NCBI RefSeq assembly: GCF_024708915.1
Contig: NZ_JANJXQ010000110.1
Span: 1 to 35,400, forward strand
Length of the DNA stretch: 35,400 bases
Direction: 5' to 3'
Origin: Thiobacillus sp.
GTDB taxonomy: Bacteria; Pseudomonadota; Gammaproteobacteria; Burkholderiales; Thiobacillaceae
A program made the translations under genes and the position numbers. This document shows positions 24,575 through 34,380 of this stretch, piece by piece (the stretch's first letter is position 1; each line of letters starts with the position of its first letter). Under the pieces are notes generated by a model that worked only from the letters and a program-made list of their open reading frames with translations, ran no database searches and was not told the origin of the DNA.

Positions 24575-24749
24575 GGCAAGTGACCAGATCGGGTGGGCGA
24601 GACGATTATCCTATTGATTCGGTGCGAATTGAAACCCGCCGGCTTGGTAGCGATAAAACCGCTGGCGCCACATTCAAGCCGCAGGGTGCTTGCATTCGCA
24701 GTGAGGGCGCCACCTCCACAACGGTGTTCGGCCTGCAATGGATTCCGGG

Positions 24750-25856
24750 CTAAAAACAACCAGACCATGCCCGCTCAAGCGCCGCCTGCCAGCGATACGG
24801 CGCGGGATCGAGCGTCGGCGTCCTGCCTTCCATCAGATCGAGCAGCAGTTCCGCCGCGGCGGGCGCCATCGTCACCCCGTAGCGGTAATGCCCGGCGTTG
24901 ACGAATACATTGTCGAAATCGGGATGGCGGTCGATGACCGGGATGTTGCCGGGCGAGCCGGGGCGCAGTCCGGCCCAGTGCTGAACCGGCTGCATTCCGG
25001 CCAGGATGGGCAGCAATTCGGCGGCGTCGCTGTGCAGGCGCCGGAGCGTGGCCGCGTCGGTCGACTTGTCGAAGCCGGCGTCTTCCAGCGTGCTGCCCGC
25101 CAGAATATGACCGTCGCGGCGCGGAATCAGATACAGCCCGTTGTGATAGAGAATCGTGTCGAGCACGCCCGGTTCAAGCTTGAACAGCAGCATCTGGCCG
25201 CGGATCGGGCGAATTTGCGGCATGGCCCCCAGTTCGGCCAGTCCCATGCCGGACCATGCCCCGGTGGCCAGCACCACGCTGTCGGCCGGGAAGGTGTCCG
25301 TTGCCGTTTGTACTGCAGTTACCCGTCCGCTCTGCGTCAACACCCCCGTGGCCGGGCAATGTTCATGAATCACACCACCCAAACTGAGCACCGCCGCGCG
25401 CAATGCCGCCACCAGGCGCGGGTTTCGCACCTGCGCCACCTCGGGCAGCCAGATACAGTTTTGTTTGCGGGTATCGGGTGCCAGGTTCAGCGTACGCCGG
25501 CAATCGATATACGCGGCCATTCCGTGGGTTGCGCACCAGGCCTGCGCCTGATCTGGCTCGGCCACATCCAATGCCAGCATCCCGCAGCGCCAGAACTCCG
25601 CATTCTGCCGCGATATCGCCTCGATGTCCGCTACCCAGTCCGCATAGCCTGCCATCGAACGCAAGGCCAGCGCGGAAACCGGCCCCGCATAGTCCCATGG
25701 CAATAGCGGTGAGAGGATTCCGCCCCCTGCCCACGACGATTCGCCGCCCGTGGCGCCGCGATCCAGCAGCGTGACGTGTGAGCCACGCTGCAAAATAGCC
25801 AGCGCAGCGCTCAAGCCCGAGATGCCGGCGCCGATAATGATGACGTTGTGAGTCAA
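24750..25856 (-). CDS. thiO: Glycine oxidase, FAD-dependent (thiamine biosynthesis)
   Basis: This 368-residue DAO-family flavoenzyme oxidises glycine to iminoacetate, which feeds the thiazole moiety of thiamine. The FAD-binding VIIIGAGISGLSAALAI is at the N terminus, followed by LLDRGATGGESSWAGGGILSPLL, a typical ThiO segment. The substrate-side PIRGQMLLF, YLIPRRDGHILAGST and the closing GLRPGSPGNIPVI and GHYRYGVTMAP complete the fold. It starts with TTG at 25856; no ATG lies near. No thi genes are adjacent. It is divergent from the minor pilin operon, and the 106 bases between them (25857-25962) must contain both promoters, although none is clear. Confidence 0.9.
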   Translation of the reverse strand: MTHNVIIIGAGISGLSAALAILQRGSHVTLLDRGATGGESSWAGGGILSPLLPWDYAGPVSALALRSMAGYADWVADIEAISRQNAEFWRCGMLALDVAEPDQAQAWCATHGMAAYIDCRRTLNLAPDTRKQNCIWLPEVAQVRNPRLVAALRAAVLSLGGVIHEHCPATGVLTQSGRVTAVQTATDTFPADSVVLATGAWSGMGLAELGAMPQIRPIRGQMLLFKLEPGVLDTILYHNGLYLIPRRDGHILAGSTLEDAGFDKSTDAATLRRLHSDAAELLPILAGMQPVQHWAGLRPGSPGNIPVIDRHPDFDNVFVNAGHYRYGVTMAPAAAELLLDLMEGRTPTLDPAPYRWQAALERAWSGCF

Positions 25857-25962
25857 TGAAAAAGCCCGAAATTGCCGTTCATTCTAGCAAAGCGGCCATT
25901 GGTCCGTAGTGACTTGTTCGGAGGGTTCGTGATGATTAGGGTGCAGATCGGACGGGTGAAAA

Positions 25963-26490
25963 ATGAAAATCAGGTCATACGGATTCACGTTGGTAGAGCT
26001 CATGGTGACGGTAGCTGTCATCGGCATCCTATTGACGATTGCACTGCCCAATTTTCGGATATTCGTTTTGAATTCCCGGATGACTGCCCAGGCAAACGAG
26101 TTTCTGACCATGGTGAGCTTTGCGCGCGCAGAGGCAATTAAACGCAATGCCCGTGTCACGATGTGTGCCAGCAGTAATGGCACCAGCTGTACGGGCGGGT
26201 GGGCACAGGGCTGGATTGTATTTGTTGATGCTGGTGTGGCAGCAGATGCCTCGGGGGACGAAATACTGCGGGTTCATCCCGCACTTGATGGCGGCAGCAC
26301 CCTCGTGGGGAACGGGAATGTGGCGAGCTACATTTCTTATGTTTCGAATGGCCAATCGAGGCTTGCGAACAATGCAATGCAAGGCGGGACTCTGAACTTG
26401 TGCAGCCCGGATACCACCGTGTCCGGCAAGGATATTGTGCTGACTCTGGGTACAGGCCGGGCACGCATAAATACGGTGTCGTGTAGCTAG
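25963..26490 (+). CDS. fimT: Type IV minor pilin, FimT/FimU (GspH) type
   Basis: This 175-residue pseudopilin has a short leader MKIRSYG, then the prepilin peptidase site G-FTLVELMVTVAVIGILL with Glu at +5 of the mature protein. The N-terminal hydrophobic helix is followed by a GspH-like globular domain (MTAQANEFLTMVSFARAEAI). Minor pilins of this kind form the tip complex that primes type IV pilus assembly in the inner membrane. It is the first gene of the run fimT-pilV-pilW-pilX-pilY1-pilE. Confidence 0.92.
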   Translation: MKIRSYGFTLVELMVTVAVIGILLTIALPNFRIFVLNSRMTAQANEFLTMVSFARAEAIKRNARVTMCASSNGTSCTGGWAQGWIVFVDAGVAADASGDEILRVHPALDGGSTLVGNGNVASYISYVSNGQSRLANNAMQGGTLNLCSPDTTVSGKDIVLTLGTGRARINTVSCS

Positions 26491-26503
26491 CTAAAGCGAG
26501 ATC

Positions 26504-26941
26504 ATGCATAAACAGAATGGCTTTACTCTTCTTGAGGTGCTGGTTACCCTGCTGATCGTCAGCTTGGGGTTGCTGGGTATTGCCGGCATTATTGCCAACA
26601 GCCTCAAAGTCAATCAGGGCGCCTATATACGTTCGCAGGCAAGCTTGCTGGCCAATGACATCATCGACCGCATGCGTGCCAACAGAACCACGGCCGAGAC
26701 ATCCCCCTCGCCTTATGCGCTCGCCAGTTGCGCTGCCGCTCCAGGTGGTGCCACCGTTGCGCAAACGGATCTCAAGCAATGGTGTGATGCATTGATCGCC
26801 ACCATGCCTTCCGGATCGGGTACAGGGTCGGTAACTGTGGGCGCTGCGCCGGCCTGGAAAATCACCGTTGTCGTGCAGTGGAATGACTCGCGTGCGGGTG
26901 GGTCGAGCGCCCAGCAATTCACGGTTGAAACGCGTTTATGA
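26504..26941 (+). CDS. pilV: Type IV minor pilin PilV
   Basis: This 145-residue protein has a 6-residue leader MHKQNG and the processing site G-FTLLEVLVTLLIVSLGLLG, the PilV-typical helix, followed by NDIIDRMRANRT. It lies 13 bases after fimT and overlaps pilW by ATGA. It is part of the minor pilin initiation complex with FimT, PilW and PilX. Confidence 0.92.
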   Translation: MHKQNGFTLLEVLVTLLIVSLGLLGIAGIIANSLKVNQGAYIRSQASLLANDIIDRMRANRTTAETSPSPYALASCAAAPGGATVAQTDLKQWCDALIATMPSGSGTGSVTVGAAPAWKITVVVQWNDSRAGGSSAQQFTVETRL

Positions 26942-27633
26942 AACACATTAATTCAGCTCCTTGTTTGATCCGGCAACTTGGTATGAGCCTGATTGAGCTT
27001 ATGGTCGCGATGACCGCGGGTCTCGTGCTCTTGATTGCTCTGGCCTATTTCTTTTTGGGCAGCCGCCAGATCAATCGAACCCATGACGACGTATCACGCA
27101 TGCAGGAAAGTGGGCGTTATGCGCTGGAGATATTAGGCAAGGCCATCCGTCAGGCAGGTTACCGGACAGATGCGGACAGCCCTTTTTCGGGCGTCGCTTT
27201 GACCGGTGCCGATGGGGCGAAAGACACGATTACAGTCCAATACGATCCACAAGAAGGCGGCGAGGCGGACTGTACCGGTGCCAATGTCGCTGCGGGGACA
27301 TTGGTGACCTACGCTTTTGCGGTAAATGGCTCACGAGAGCTTACCTGCAATAACGTTGTAGTGGCTGACAACATCGAAGACATGCAGATTGCCTACGGGA
27401 TTGATGCTAACAAGGATGGGGTGATCGAGTCTTACCAAGCGGCAGGTGGGGTGGCCAGCTTCGGACAGGTGGCAGCCGTACAGGTGAGCCTACTGGTTCG
27501 GGGGGGCACCAGCAATGTTGCAGCAAATGGCAGTCAGACCTTCACATACAACGGCGCCCCCACGACTAGGACGGACGGATTCTTGCGTCAAGTCTATACC
27601 GCCACCTACACAGTCAGAAACCAGGCCAAGTGA
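26938..27633 (+). CDS. pilW: Type IV minor pilin PilW
   Basis: This 231-residue protein has a leader of 15 residues ending in Gly, then MSLIELMVAMTAGLVLLIALAYFF, with Met instead of Phe at +1, which is accepted in minor pilins. The segment GRYALEILGKAIRQAGYR is diagnostic of PilW. It overlaps both neighbours by four bases (ATGA and GTGA). Confidence 0.92.
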   Translation: MKHINSAPCLIRQLGMSLIELMVAMTAGLVLLIALAYFFLGSRQINRTHDDVSRMQESGRYALEILGKAIRQAGYRTDADSPFSGVALTGADGAKDTITVQYDPQEGGEADCTGANVAAGTLVTYAFAVNGSRELTCNNVVVADNIEDMQIAYGIDANKDGVIESYQAAGGVASFGQVAAVQVSLLVRGGTSNVAANGSQTFTYNGAPTTRTDGFLRQVYTATYTVRNQAK

Positions 27634-28190
27634 GAATCATGTCAACCCGCCGCCTTAAGTATGTCCTTCACAAGGAATCCGGTGCGGTATTGATTACCGG
27701 GCTGATCTTCATGGTGGTGCTGACCATCATTGTCATTTCGGCCTTGCGCAGCGCCACGCTCGAGGAACGCATGGCTGCCAACGCACGCAACCGGCAGCTG
27801 GCACTGCAAGCAGCGGAGGCTGTATTGCGCGACGCTGAAACCGCCTTGTTCGCGGCTGCCCCATTTGATCCGTTTACTCCCGCCAGCTTTACGCCTGGCT
27901 GTACGAATGGCTTGTGCAGGAAGCCTGTTGCTGGCGATCCACCGAGATGGCAAACCATAGACTGGAATGATGCTGGTGTGACCCGCTCGTTTGCGTCGGG
28001 GACATCCAATCTGTCCGGTGTAGCTGGCCAGCCCAGATACTTTGTCGAGATTATGAATACTCCGGTTTTGGGCGGTGGCGGTGGCATCTGTCCAAAAATC
28101 CTATTCAGAATCACTGCGCGTGGCGTAGGCATGGATAACTCCACCGTATTTGTCCAGACTATGTTCCGGCATCTGCCGGCCAGTTGTTGA
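27630..28190 (+). CDS. pilX: Type IV minor pilin PilX
   Basis: This 186-residue protein has the PilX N-terminal pattern ESGAVLITGLIFMVVLTII, lacking the Glu at +5 as is usual for PilX, and the block TLEERMAANARNRQLALQAAEAVLRDAE. The GTG at 27630 overlaps the pilW stop; the ATG at 27639 is an equally possible start that would shorten the leader by three residues. It is followed after 29 bases by pilY1, which has its own ribosome binding site. Confidence 0.9.
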   Translation: MRIMSTRRLKYVLHKESGAVLITGLIFMVVLTIIVISALRSATLEERMAANARNRQLALQAAEAVLRDAETALFAAAPFDPFTPASFTPGCTNGLCRKPVAGDPPRWQTIDWNDAGVTRSFASGTSNLSGVAGQPRYFVEIMNTPVLGGGGGICPKILFRITARGVGMDNSTVFVQTMFRHLPASC

Positions 28191-28219
28191 GTCGCGATTT
28201 GTCGCATTGGAGAAACAGC

Positions 28220-31200
28220 ATGAGTGCACATAAGGGATATTGCGTAACTGGGCTCTTCTTATTGGTCTTTCTGGGCCAGAGCTCGGCGCAGGCTGCTGCC
28301 AGTTTTGATCCTGACACCCAGCCCGTAGGCTACGTGGGCCAACCAGAAGTCACCAATAATATTGTGACCTCCGGCACGCAACAGCTCTTTTCCATTGATT
28401 ACAGCTCGCAGGACTGGAGTGGAAATATGCATTCCTACCCCATCAATGCGACAGGTTCCATTACTCCGATTGATAACTGGACAGGAGGGGCTGCGGCGAA
28501 GATTGATGCGCAGGATTATGATGCCGGCCGCTATATTGCCACCATGGACGGCGCCACTAAAATGCCGTTCCGTTGGTCGAGTTTGTCCAGCAGCCAAAAA
28601 AGCGTCTTGGATTCCGGCACCTCCGGTTCAGCCACAAGCTCCCCTGTTCTGGATTACATCCGGGGCGACCGCAGCAATGAGAAACCGCTGGGTCTGAACT
28701 TCCGTGCACGCTCGACTGTGCTGGGGGACATCATCCACTCAACTCCGGTCTACTGGGATGACGGTACTCACAAGACTGTGTTCGTGGGCGCCAATGATGG
28801 CATGTTGCATGCCATCGACGCCGCAACCGGAACGGAGCGTTTTGCCTATATCCCCTCCGTATTGATCCCTAAGTTGGCTGATCTGAAAGTCGATCCCTAT
28901 ATCCACAAGTATTTTGTGGATGGCCGGATGGATATCCGCAAGTTTGGCAGCACCACCATCCTTGTTGGGTCATTGGGGTCGGGTGGCCAGGGTTTGTTTG
29001 CTTTGAACGTTACCAATGCTGCCGCGACAGATGAAGCGGATGCCGCCTCCAAAATTCTCTGGGAAGTCACCAATACGTCTTCCACCGATTATTCCAACTT
29101 GGGGTATACGTATGGGCAGCCTGTTCTGGCAACCTTGCCGAGCGGAGCGGCTGCGGTCATCGTGGGTAATGGCTATAACAATACGGGTAATGGCCATGCT
29201 TCGTTGTTTTTGATCAATGCGACTACCGGTACGCGAATTGCTGAGATTGACACCGGATCGGGCTCTGCGGGAAGCCCGAACGGGCTGTCCTCCCCCACGG
29301 TCATTGATATGGATGTCGATGGCAAGGCAGATTATGCCTACGCTGGTGATATCGACGGTAATTTGTGGAAATTCGATCTGTCCACTAACACGGCCACCTT
29401 GCTCTATACCACCAGCCCAGCGCAGGCCATTACCATGGCACCAGGTGTCAAGTCGCATCCCAATGGTGGTTTCATGGTTACCTTTGTCACGGGCCGTATG
29501 TTTACGACAGCGGATGAAGCCGATGCGGCTGTCCATTATGCCTATGGAATATGGGACGGCGCACCGGTCACCAATACTAACCTGGTGTCGCAGACCTTGA
29601 CCGAAGGCAGCTACAGTTCGGTTACGCCGTCTATTCGTGTGCGCACGGCAAGCAACACGGCCCCGGACTGGACAGCAGGCAATCACAAGGGCTGGAAAAC
29701 CGCGCTTCCAATAGGGGGCGAGCGTGTGGTGGGGGATGGCGCTTATGTGACGGGTTCGGTCTTCCTGTTCATGAGCACTAATCCCACTATTTCGCCCACG
29801 GCAACCCCCCCAGGCGAAAACTGGTGGATGCAGCTGAATGCGTTGACCGGCGGCGACAATGGAGCCATTCGTTTTGACTTGGATGGAGACAGCGCCTTCA
29901 CTGTGGCTGACCAGTTGAGCGGCGGTGAAAACCCGGTGGGGCGTCATATGGGTGGTGGCGTACGTTCCCAGCTGACGGCGCTTTCTGCCTCGGGTTTTGA
30001 CGTTTACCAGTCCAATTACGACAAGAATGGCGATCCGCCAGTACCGGCGCCGGTCAGCGGGGAGCGCGGAGTGTCCGGCGGACATTTCGACTTCGACATG
30101 TATTGCTACTCAGCGTTTTGCAATAACTGGGTGCAACCCAGCGATGGTAAAAGTTACACTGGATCAAATTCGGGCGTTAATTCCGGGCTGAAATATTTCC
30201 ACGTCCATGAATACGACGACATCTATGATGTGACTGGCGTCAACATGCTCAATGCCAGCCAAGCCAAGTTTAACCTTGGAACGCTTGGCACGACGACATC
30301 CACCTCATCCTATACGGATGCGCTTGGCTGGAATTCCAAGCCTACCACCACTACCCAAACCGTTACCCAGCCTACCGCCACGACGACCGAGATAAAGACG
30401 GTCACGGTTTCAACCAAGAAAGTAAACAAAAGCGGTAAGGCCTATACACGAACCACGACGACGACCGAGGTCACCACAATCGATTCCGATCTCGGCTTCA
30501 AGGTGCTCGTGGCTAACCAGGCTTATTCGCCTGCAGCCAAGATTACTGTGGGTGGGGCACCCTACGTCGAAGTCACCAGCTATGGGACTGATGCTGGTTT
30601 AACCGTGGCATCGCTCCCAACTTATAGCTTGTCGACGATTGGTTCACTGGCAGTCAATCTTCCCCTGGATGCGTTCAAGGCCAAGGATTGGGGGACAGGC
30701 GTGGTCAGAGCAGGCTTGCACCCGATCAAGTGGTCATGTGCTGTGAGCAGTCCAACCAATGGGCCGAATGGTGAGCGCCGCAATGGGGCTCTGTTAATTC
30801 AGATCGTCAAGTCCTCGACGGCAGATACCGATATTCAGTTGAACGTCGCTGACCACCCCGAGTTGGGGTACAGATTGAAAGACACCAGTCTTGGCAGCAA
30901 GCTGCTAGCTGAATACAACATGTTCTGGCACCACCCGTCTGACACATGCATGGCAAATTCCAGCTGGAGCAAGGCGCCGCCAGAGGACCATGCAAGCGAC
31001 GCCATCACTGCCACCCCTGCGACAGGTTCCGATGATCCGGCAGACGGAATATTCAGCGTGGGATCATCTGGGACAGACACCGGCACTGGAACTGGAACCG
31101 GAACCGGAACCGGAACCGGAACCGGAACCGGAACCGGAACCGGAACCGGAACCGGAACCGGAACCGGCGTTGCTGAAGGGGTTGAGACGGGTGGGGTTGT

Positions 31201-31288
31201 CGGTTCGACCGGGGCGATCAGCCTGGGTGGGGTGACCACGCCGCCTGAGGTGTTGGGTCGGGTCAACTGGAGGGAGTTGCAGCAATGA
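28220..31288 (+). CDS. pilY1: Type IV pilus tip/adhesion protein PilY1, short form
   Basis: This 1022-residue secreted protein has a signal peptide of about 25 residues ([14 protein letters not shown]) and the PilY1 beta-propeller, beginning [20 protein letters not shown]. Calcium-loop residues are D363, D365, D367 and D371 in the [15 protein letters not shown] segment, and an EF-hand-like loop D553-D564 is a second candidate site. No von Willebrand A domain precedes the propeller, unlike Pseudomonas PilY1. After the propeller come a Thr-rich segment (about 710-770) and a Gly-Thr tail. The ATG at 28220 follows GGAG at 28209-28212 by 7 bases and gives a proper signal peptide. The stop overlaps the pilE start. 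Confidence 0.9.
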   Translation: MSAHKGYCVTGLFLLVFLGQSSAQAAASFDPDTQPVGYVGQPEVTNNIVTSGTQQLFSIDYSSQDWSGNMHSYPINATGSITPIDNWTGGAAAKIDAQDYDAGRYIATMDGATKMPFRWSSLSSSQKSVLDSGTSGSATSSPVLDYIRGDRSNEKPLGLNFRARSTVLGDIIHSTPVYWDDGTHKTVFVGANDGMLHAIDAATGTERFAYIPSVLIPKLADLKVDPYIHKYFVDGRMDIRKFGSTTILVGSLGSGGQGLFALNVTNAAATDEADAASKILWEVTNTSSTDYSNLGYTYGQPVLATLPSGAAAVIVGNGYNNTGNGHASLFLINATTGTRIAEIDTGSGSAGSPNGLSSPTVIDMDVDGKADYAYAGDIDGNLWKFDLSTNTATLLYTTSPAQAITMAPGVKSHPNGGFMVTFVTGRMFTTADEADAAVHYAYGIWDGAPVTNTNLVSQTLTEGSYSSVTPSIRVRTASNTAPDWTAGNHKGWKTALPIGGERVVGDGAYVTGSVFLFMSTNPTISPTATPPGENWWMQLNALTGGDNGAIRFDLDGDSAFTVADQLSGGENPVGRHMGGGVRSQLTALSASGFDVYQSNYDKNGDPPVPAPVSGERGVSGGHFDFDMYCYSAFCNNWVQPSDGKSYTGSNSGVNSGLKYFHVHEYDDIYDVTGVNMLNASQAKFNLGTLGTTTSTSSYTDALGWNSKPTTTTQTVTQPTATTTEIKTVTVSTKKVNKSGKAYTRTTTTTEVTTIDSDLGFKVLVANQAYSPAAKITVGGAPYVEVTSYGTDAGLTVASLPTYSLSTIGSLAVNLPLDAFKAKDWGTGVVRAGLHPIKWSCAVSSPTNGPNGERRNGALLIQIVKSSTADTDIQLNVADHPELGYRLKDTSLGSKLLAEYNMFWHHPSDTCMANSSWSKAPPEDHASDAITATPATGSDDPADGIFSVGSSGTDTGTGTGTGTGTGTGTGTGTGTGTGTGTGTGVAEGVETGGVVGSTGAISLGGVTTPPEVLGRVNWRELQQ
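31085..31168 (+). repeat. In-frame hexanucleotide array encoding (Thr-Gly)14 in PilY1
   Basis: Fourteen tandem 6-base units are present: two ACTGGA, eleven identical ACCGGA and a final ACCGGC. They encode residues 956-983 of PilY1 as alternating Thr-Gly. Because the unit is a multiple of three, slippage would change tail length by two residues without frameshift. Confidence 0.95.
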
Positions 31289-31716
31289 ACGCCACTAATG
31301 TGGATGCACGTTCGGGAATTCGCCAGCCACGAGGATTCTCCTTAATCGAGTTGATGATCGCCGTGGCTGTCATCGGCATACTCGCTGCGATTGCCTACCC
31401 GTCGTATCAGCAATATGTGCTACGGGCAAACCGCGCCGATGCCAAAGCCATCCTGATGGAAAACGTGCAGTTCATGGAGCGATACTTCACGACGAACAAC
31501 GCTTATGCTGGTGCTACCCTGCCGTCGGCGGTGTCACCCAAGGGAGCGAGCGGGTCAGCAGTTAAATACAACATTACTCCCGCAACAGTAACAACAGCTA
31601 CGACTTTCACGCTTACGGCAACGCCCGCAAATAGCCAAACCGCCGATACGACGTGTGGCACACTGACCTTGTCCAATACGGGAGTGCAGACCCCCTCTAC
31701 GGTTGGGTGTTGGTGA
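31285..31716 (+). CDS. pilE: Type IV pilin-like protein PilE
   Basis: This 143-residue protein has a 17-residue leader ending RQPRG, cleaved before [27 protein letters not shown], and the PilE segment [22 protein letters not shown]. Two C-terminal Cys (TTCGTL and the penultimate Cys) could form the disulfide loop. In this operon position it is a minor pilin of the PilE class rather than the main pilus subunit. The ATG overlaps the pilY1 stop. The 43 bases to ispH show no convincing terminator. Confidence 0.92.
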   Translation: MNATNVDARSGIRQPRGFSLIELMIAVAVIGILAAIAYPSYQQYVLRANRADAKAILMENVQFMERYFTTNNAYAGATLPSAVSPKGASGSAVKYNITPATVTTATTFTLTATPANSQTADTTCGTLTLSNTGVQTPSTVGCW

Positions 31717-31759
31717 CGCTCAGAACTATCCATTTACGCGCGGTGAGGCAGGAATAAAG

Positions 31760-32686
31760 TCATCCCAGGCCTTTCGGCAAGGCGAACGCGATCCTCTCTT
31801 GAGCGCCATCAAGGTTCGTTATGGTGCCGATGCCCAATTGATTCAGCCGATCGATAACCGCGCGCACCAGAATTTCCGGTGCCGAGGCGCCGGCGGTGAG
31901 TCCAACCCTGTTCTTTCCGGCCACCCACTGCGGATCGATTTCCGATGCGTTGTCCACCATATACGCCGGCACCCCCAGGTGCTCGGCGACTTCCCTTAGC
32001 CGGTTGGAGTTGGAACTGGTCGGCGACCCCACCACGATCACCACGTCGCATTGCGGCGCCAAGGCCTTGACCGCATCCTGGCGGTTCTGTGTGGCGTAGC
32101 AGATGTCGTCCTTCTTCGGCCCGGTGATGTTGGGGAAACGTGCGCGCAGGGCGTCGACCACGCGCGCGGCATCGTCGACCGACAGCGTGGTCTGGGTGAC
32201 GTAGGCGAGTTTGTCGGGGTCGGTCACCTGCAGGCTGGCGGCGTCTTCCGGCGTTTCCACCAGATACATGCCGCTTTTCGACTGCCCCAGGGTGCCCTCG
32301 ACTTCGGGGTGCCCCTTGTGCCCGATCATTACGATTTCCAGACCCTTGTCGCGCATCTTGCTGACTTCGACGTGGACCTTGGTGACCAGCGGGCAGGTGG
32401 CGTCGAACACATTGAGTCCGCGTGACTCGGCCTCCAGGCGCACCGCCTGCGACACGCCGTGGGCGCTGAAGATGACGGTGGCCCCGGCAGGCACTTCGTC
32501 GAGTTCTTCGACGAAGATCGCGCCCTTGGCCTTGAGGTCGTTGACGACGAATGTGTTGTGGACGACTTCGTGGCGCACGTAGATCGGCGCGCCGAATTTT
32601 TCCAGCGCGCGCTCGACGATGGCGATGGCGCGGTCGACCCCGGCGCAGAAGCCGCGCGGGTTGGCGAGAAGAATGGTGGGCGTCAT
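31760..32686 (-). CDS. ispH: 4-hydroxy-3-methylbut-2-enyl diphosphate reductase
   Basis: This 308-residue iron-sulfur enzyme carries out the last step of the MEP isoprenoid pathway, giving IPP and DMAPP. The three cluster Cys are in [12 protein letters not shown] (Cys14), [11 protein letters not shown] and [11 protein letters not shown]; other family motifs are [28 protein letters not shown] and GVTAGASAP-like [10 protein letters not shown]. The ATG at 32686 is chosen; the frame stays open to 32938 but runs through repeat-like and toxin-gene sequence. In many Betaproteobacteria ispH directly follows fkpB; here a toxin-antitoxin pair separates them. Confidence 0.95.
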   Translation of the reverse strand: MTPTILLANPRGFCAGVDRAIAIVERALEKFGAPIYVRHEVVHNTFVVNDLKAKGAIFVEELDEVPAGATVIFSAHGVSQAVRLEAESRGLNVFDATCPLVTKVHVEVSKMRDKGLEIVMIGHKGHPEVEGTLGQSKSGMYLVETPEDAASLQVTDPDKLAYVTQTTLSVDDAARVVDALRARFPNITGPKKDDICYATQNRQDAVKALAPQCDVVIVVGSPTSSNSNRLREVAEHLGVPAYMVDNASEIDPQWVAGKNRVGLTAGASAPEILVRAVIDRLNQLGIGTITNLDGAQERIAFALPKGLG

Positions 32687-32726
32687 GGCGGGATTGATCC
32701 GGGATTGTTCTTGCACATAAATGGCT

Positions 32727-32757
32727 GGGTCATTTCGGCCTTCGCCGGGACGACGGG
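32727..32757. repeat. REP-like palindromic fragment
   Basis: The stretch contains CGGC-CTTC-GCCG (32736-32747) within GGTCATTTCGGCCTTCGCCG. It resembles the dispersed repeat found between genes of many Proteobacteria (of the type CCGGCGAAGGCCGGAAT). It lies in the 88-base gap between ispH and the ParE-like gene. Only one copy is in the window, so the repeat nature is inferred. Confidence 0.4.
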
Positions 32758-32774
32758 CTATTGGATTATCGAGT

Positions 32775-33065
32775 TTAAAAAGAAACTTCTTTCTGGTGCC
32801 GCAGTGCAAGCACGGTGACGAGTTCACCATCTTGGCGGTACAGCACGACGTAGCCGCTGTCGCCAAAGCCGATCGGCCACTCCCGGCACTCCGGTTCAAG
32901 GTCCTCGGCGGGCCGCCCGATTTCCGGGTGCCGCGCAATGATCTTGACGCCGGCGCGAATTGCTTTCACGGCCTGACTGGCAGCATCCATATTCTTGCTG
33001 GCCAGAAAACGGTAGACACGCTGAACATCAAGCAGGGCGGAAGGCGCCCAAATCAGACGTGGCAT
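32775..33065 (-). CDS. RelE/ParE-family toxin
   Basis: This 96-residue ParE-like protein reads [20 protein letters not shown], then [22 protein letters not shown] and the C-terminal [31 protein letters not shown], the pattern of ParE with its terminal His-x-x-Glu. It overlaps the upstream ribbon-helix-helix antitoxin gene by 13 bases. It stands between ispH and fkpB, genes that are adjacent in many relatives. Confidence 0.87.
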   Translation of the reverse strand: MPRLIWAPSALLDVQRVYRFLASKNMDAASQAVKAIRAGVKIIARHPEIGRPAEDLEPECREWPIGFGDSGYVVLYRQDGELVTVLALRHQKEVSF

Positions 33066-33343
33066 TCAGGCGGTTCCACGTCTTTACCTGCTTCAAGCTG
33101 GGCAAGCCAGGCATCCGCTTCTTCCAGGCTTACGTGCAGACCGGTTTTCTGATATTCATTCCACGCGTTGATGCCGTCCTGCCGGAAGGCCTCGCGCTTT
33201 TCTTCACGTTCGACATACTGGCGGATGGCTTCCAGCATCAACCAGTGCGAACTGCGTTGGCGTGCGTCGGCAAGGCGCTTGACGCGATTTCGGGTGTCTT
33301 CGTCGATTTTGATCGCTACGGGGCGAATGGATGTCGCAGTCAT
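33053..33343 (-). CDS. Ribbon-helix-helix antitoxin (CopG/ParD-like)
   Basis: This 96-residue protein begins MTATSIRPVAIKIDEDTRNRVKRLADARQ, a ribbon strand followed by two helices (RSSHWLMLEAIRQYVEREEKR). The C-terminal acidic segment (VSLEEADAWLAQLEAG) would bind the toxin. A TGGAG sequence precedes the ATG. A partly palindromic stretch around 33358-33375 (GTATGTACAAGTATTAC) is a possible autoregulatory operator, seen but untested. The 105 bases from 33344 to 33448 hold no gene. Confidence 0.87.
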   Translation of the reverse strand: MTATSIRPVAIKIDEDTRNRVKRLADARQRSSHWLMLEAIRQYVEREEKREAFRQDGINAWNEYQKTGLHVSLEEADAWLAQLEAGKDVEPPECHV

Positions 33344-33448
33344 GGTGCGCTCCAGTGGGTATGTACAAGTATTACCTTAGCATAAGTCAGTGCCCCGAGC
33401 CTGACTCGTTTCAGTCATGGCACAGGCACGGGTTCTCGCGGACAGACG

Positions 33449-33886
33449 TTACAGAATGCGTACGATTTCCACTTCAAACTCAACCGACAGATCGGCGAGT
33501 GGATGGTTGAAGTCGACCTTCACCGCCTCGCCGCCGATTTCCAGGATATGCCCGGCCAGGGTCTGGCCGTTGGGCATGGCGAATTCGACCAGTTGATCGA
33601 CTTCGAATGCCGTATCCGCCGGCAGATCGGTTTTGGGCAGGGTCTGGATCAGCTCGGGCTGGCTTTCGCCGAAGGCCTGCCAGGGATCGAGCAGGAACAC
33701 GTGGCGCTCGCCGGGAACCAGGTCGATCAGCCATTGCTCCAGCATCGGCGCCAGAGTGCCGTCGCCGAGCGTCACGGTGTCCGCTTCGGCATCGTCGAAG
33801 TTGGAGATGAGATCGTCGCCGCCGCGCGGGCGCAGCGCGTAGCGGAGCTGGAGGGTGTCGCCGGGGGCGACGCTGCGCACGGTCAT
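33449..33886 (-). CDS. fkpB: FKBP-type peptidyl-prolyl isomerase, SlpA/FkpB type
   Basis: This 145-residue protein has an FKBP core interrupted by an insert-in-flap domain: [58 protein letters not shown] and MPNGQTLAGHILEI with VDFNHPLADLSVEFEVEI. It assists protein folding in the cytoplasm. The ATG at 33886 overlaps the lspA stop by four bases. The conserved order ileS-lspA-fkpB-ispH supports the call. Confidence 0.93.
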   Translation of the reverse strand: MTVRSVAPGDTLQLRYALRPRGGDDLISNFDDAEADTVTLGDGTLAPMLEQWLIDLVPGERHVFLLDPWQAFGESQPELIQTLPKTDLPADTAFEVDQLVEFAMPNGQTLAGHILEIGGEAVKVDFNHPLADLSVEFEVEIVRIL

Positions 33887-34380
33887 GGCTGGCCTGCTGC
33901 GGCTGGCTTGCCGCGCAGGCTGTCCCATATCAGCAGGGCGGCGCCGACGCTGATGGCGGAATCCGCCACGTTGAACGCCGGCCAGGCAAAGCCGCGATAA
34001 TGGAAATACAGGAAATCCACCACATGCCCCAGCACCACGCGGTCGATCACATTGCCGAGCGCGCCGCCGAGCACCAGTGCCAGGGAAAATGCCAGCCGCG
34101 GTTCGTGCGCGTGGCGCTTCAGCAGGCGCACGATGATCACGGTGGCGACGACGCCCACCGCGATGAAGAACCAGCGCTGCCAGCCGCCGGCGTCGGCCAG
34201 GAAGCTGAACGCCGCGCCGGTGTTGTGCACCAGCACCAGCGAAAAGAATGGCAGCACCGGTATCAATTCCTGATAGTCGAGGGTGGACGACACCCACCAT
34301 TTGGTGAGGTGGTCGGCGACGATGACGGCGAAGGCGATGCCCAGCCATTTGCGCATTGCAGGGTTCAGCAGGTCAAGCAT
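33883..34380 (-). CDS. lspA: Lipoprotein signal peptidase (signal peptidase II)
   Basis: This 165-residue inner-membrane aspartyl protease cleaves prolipoprotein signal peptides. It has four hydrophobic segments and the conserved [28 protein letters not shown] with the first catalytic Asp, VVDFLYFHY, and FNVADSAIS with the second Asp. The ATG at 34380 overlaps the ileS stop by 8 bases and gives the usual length; in-frame ATGs at 34404 and 34356 are possible. Confidence 0.93.
   Translation of the reverse strand: MLDLLNPAMRKWLGIAFAVIVADHLTKWWVSSTLDYQELIPVLPFFSLVLVHNTGAAFSFLADAGGWQRWFFIAVGVVATVIIVRLLKRHAHEPRLAFSLALVLGGALGNVIDRVVLGHVVDFLYFHYRGFAWPAFNVADSAISVGAALLIWDSLRGKPAAAGQP

Noticed and set aside
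24568..24753. Small + strand frame of 61 codons between the Uma2 gene and thiO
   Set aside because: No recognisable domain, no clear ribosome binding site, and the opposite strand is open too; could be unannotated repeat sequence.
24738..25706. Long + strand open frame opposite thiO
   Set aside because: Antisense shadow; thiO on the - strand has all FAD-binding motifs.
28970..30085. Long - strand open frame within pilY1
   Set aside because: Overlaps the beta-propeller coding region and has no protein-like motif pattern.
31717..31759. Terminator between convergent pilE and ispH
   Set aside because: No stable hairpin with a following T run could be found on either strand.
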